From CAZFGN01 sp964518695 (GTDB lineage: Bacteria > Patescibacteriota > Minisyncoccia > UBA6257 > Colwellbacteraceae), in assembly GCA_964518695.1 (NCBI GenBank), contig CAZFGN010000008.1:1-19790 (forward strand): a DNA stretch of 19,790 bases, written 5' to 3'. Below, in pieces: positions 19,106 to 19,790 of this stretch. Positions within the stretch are counted from its first letter, which is position 1; each line of letters begins with the position of its first letter. The position numbers and the translations under genes are program-made. Under the pieces are notes generated by a model that was not told the DNA's origin, did not search any database, and worked only from the letters and a program-made list of their open reading frames with translations.

Positions 19106-19516
19106 TTAGCTCTTAAATTGCTTCATTGCGGAAGCCCAATCTTCAAGGTGATACACCTCCTTGATTTGATTGTCTTGTACGGTGTGGATATCGATGGTCA
19201 TAATTTTGAACGACTTGGAACCATCCAGTGGCATACCCATAAAATCTCCTTTTGGAGAACCGGAAGCCATGCTTCTTACAATCACTCTGTTGCCATCTTG
19301 AAACATTTCTTGAATTTCCCACTTCAAATCCGGAACCAATTTCCAAAAAAATTGGACTTGGCCCATAAGCTGCTCTTTGGTTTTTGTTTCCAAGCCATTC
19401 ATTGACTTGAAATCATCAGCCAACATTTTATCCATGAAAGCCGCAGCGTCAGCATGCGTGTTCACAGTAAGGGCATCTGTGTAAAACGGTCTTACTATTT
19501 CTTTTAAATCTTCCAT
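19106..19516 (-). CDS. SnoaL-like (ester cyclase / NTF2-fold) protein
   Basis: A 136-residue NTF2-fold protein: IVRPFYTDALTVNTHADAAA and FMDKMLADDFKS (helices 1 and 2), GLETKTKEQLMGQVQFFWKL, then VPDLKWEIQEMFQDGNRVIV and GSPKGDFMGMPLDGSKSFKI, ending IKEVYHLEDWASAMKQF. The V-P-D-L/F, DGNRVIVR and F-x-G-x-P motifs and the late EVYHLEDW strand belong to the SnoaL/ester cyclase group, whose members bind or cyclise hydrophobic substrates. The role is unknown. It is monocistronic, with a T/A-rich upstream region (TATAAA near 19523-19528) and a strong terminator. Confidence 0.85.
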   Translation of the reverse strand: MEDLKEIVRPFYTDALTVNTHADAAAFMDKMLADDFKSMNGLETKTKEQLMGQVQFFWKLVPDLKWEIQEMFQDGNRVIVRSMASGSPKGDFMGMPLDGSKSFKIMTIDIHTVQDNQIKEVYHLEDWASAMKQFKS

Positions 19517-19576
19517 TAGAAATTTATAAATAATTTTCTATTTTCCGACCTTTTAATATATTCATTCCTAACCCGG

Positions 19577-19647
19577 TGGACCTACGGGGAATCGGACCCC
19601 GACCTCCTCCATGCCATGGAGGCATAATACCATTTTACTATAGGCCC
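19577..19647 (-). tRNA. tRNA-Ala (anticodon GGC)
   Basis: A 71-nt cloverleaf. Acceptor GGGCCTA/TAGGTCC, D-arm GTAA-AATGGTA-TTAT, anticodon stem CCTCC/GGAGG with loop ATGGCAT (anticodon GGC), variable loop AGGT, T-arm CGGGG-TCCGATT-CCCCG, discriminator A73. The third acceptor pair is G3-U70, the alanine identity pair, which agrees with the anticodon. The CCA end is not encoded. Confidence 0.95.
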
Positions 19648-19721
19648 TATTTTGCTCTATATGAGTTACTACATTCTACTTTATTTCCCGAAAAAATAAA
19701 GATATGATTGTGGCGTAACTA

Positions 19722-19790
19722 GGTAGGGTGGCCGAGCGGTTTAAGGCGGCAGTCTTGAAAACTGCTATATCCGAAAGGGTATCGTGAGTT
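19722..19790 (+). tRNA. tRNA-Ser (anticodon UGA), 3' end cut by window edge
   Basis: Starts GGTAGGG-TGGCCGAGCGG, then an anticodon stem GCAGT/ACTGC with loop CTTGAAA (anticodon TGA) and a long variable arm (TATATCCGAAAGGGTATC), as expected for serine. The T-stem begins GTGAG at the window end, so the last 15 to 20 bases are missing. It diverges from tRNA-Ala. Confidence 0.93.

Noticed and set aside
1..19790. CRISPR array, insertion sequence, integrase or attachment sites
   Set aside because: I saw no spaced direct repeats, transposase motifs or terminal inverted repeats anywhere in the window.

Overview
The window looks like a piece of a chromosome from a member of the Candidate Phyla Radiation (Patescibacteria, Parcubacteria-like). 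The signs are short, tightly packed genes with 1 to 20 nt overlaps, several small families common in that group (DUF5654, YwbE, a minimal HExxH zincin, NYN remnant), few Shine-Dalgarno sites, and promoters whose -10 box sits almost on the start codon. TAA, TAG and TGA all end genes here, so the code is the standard bacterial one. The taxonomic call is inference from gene content, not from a marker gene.

Layout. 1-190 (minus) is the N-terminus of a queuosine-salvage (DUF2419/Qng1) protein, divergent from a full-length M1 aminopeptidase (284-2896, plus). From 5338 back to 2962 (minus) come a PIN nuclease, a minimal zincin, YwbE, a beheaded NYN-domain remnant with a terminator in its tail, DUF167, an ASCH/DUF3850-like protein and MsrB. 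5339-5900 has no intact gene but carries two decayed reading frames. From 9249 back to 5901 (minus) runs an operon with a clear promoter: flavodoxin-like FMN reductase, PEBP (YbhB/YbcL), DoxX, exonuclease VII large subunit with an N-terminal HRDC domain, exonuclease VII small subunit and a small hypothetical protein. 10530-9300 (minus) is a multi-pass membrane protein plus a RibD/DHFR-type reductase, preceded by a possible attenuator. 10792-11534 (plus) is an odd little cluster: two diverged copies of an unrecognised small protein with a C2HC zinc-finger-like ORF between them.

The most striking block is 16615-11596 (minus): two SPFH/band-7 membrane scaffold proteins, a GH1 beta-glycosidase and a 609-residue fusion of an EamA-type ten-helix transporter to a clan GH-A glycoside hydrolase. 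All four genes overlap or nearly touch, behind one extended -10 promoter, suggesting a membrane-microdomain-linked glycan system. The GH1 gene also carries a 30-bp GC-rich palindromic repeat inserted in frame.

18436-16658 (minus) holds RarA, a stand-alone EMAP/MetG-C-type tRNA-binding protein and DUF5654. 18570-18986 (plus) is a secreted cysteine-rich protein. The end has a SnoaL-like protein (minus), tRNA-Ala(GGC) (minus) and the start of tRNA-Ser(UGA) (plus). Strong hairpin terminators separate convergent genes.
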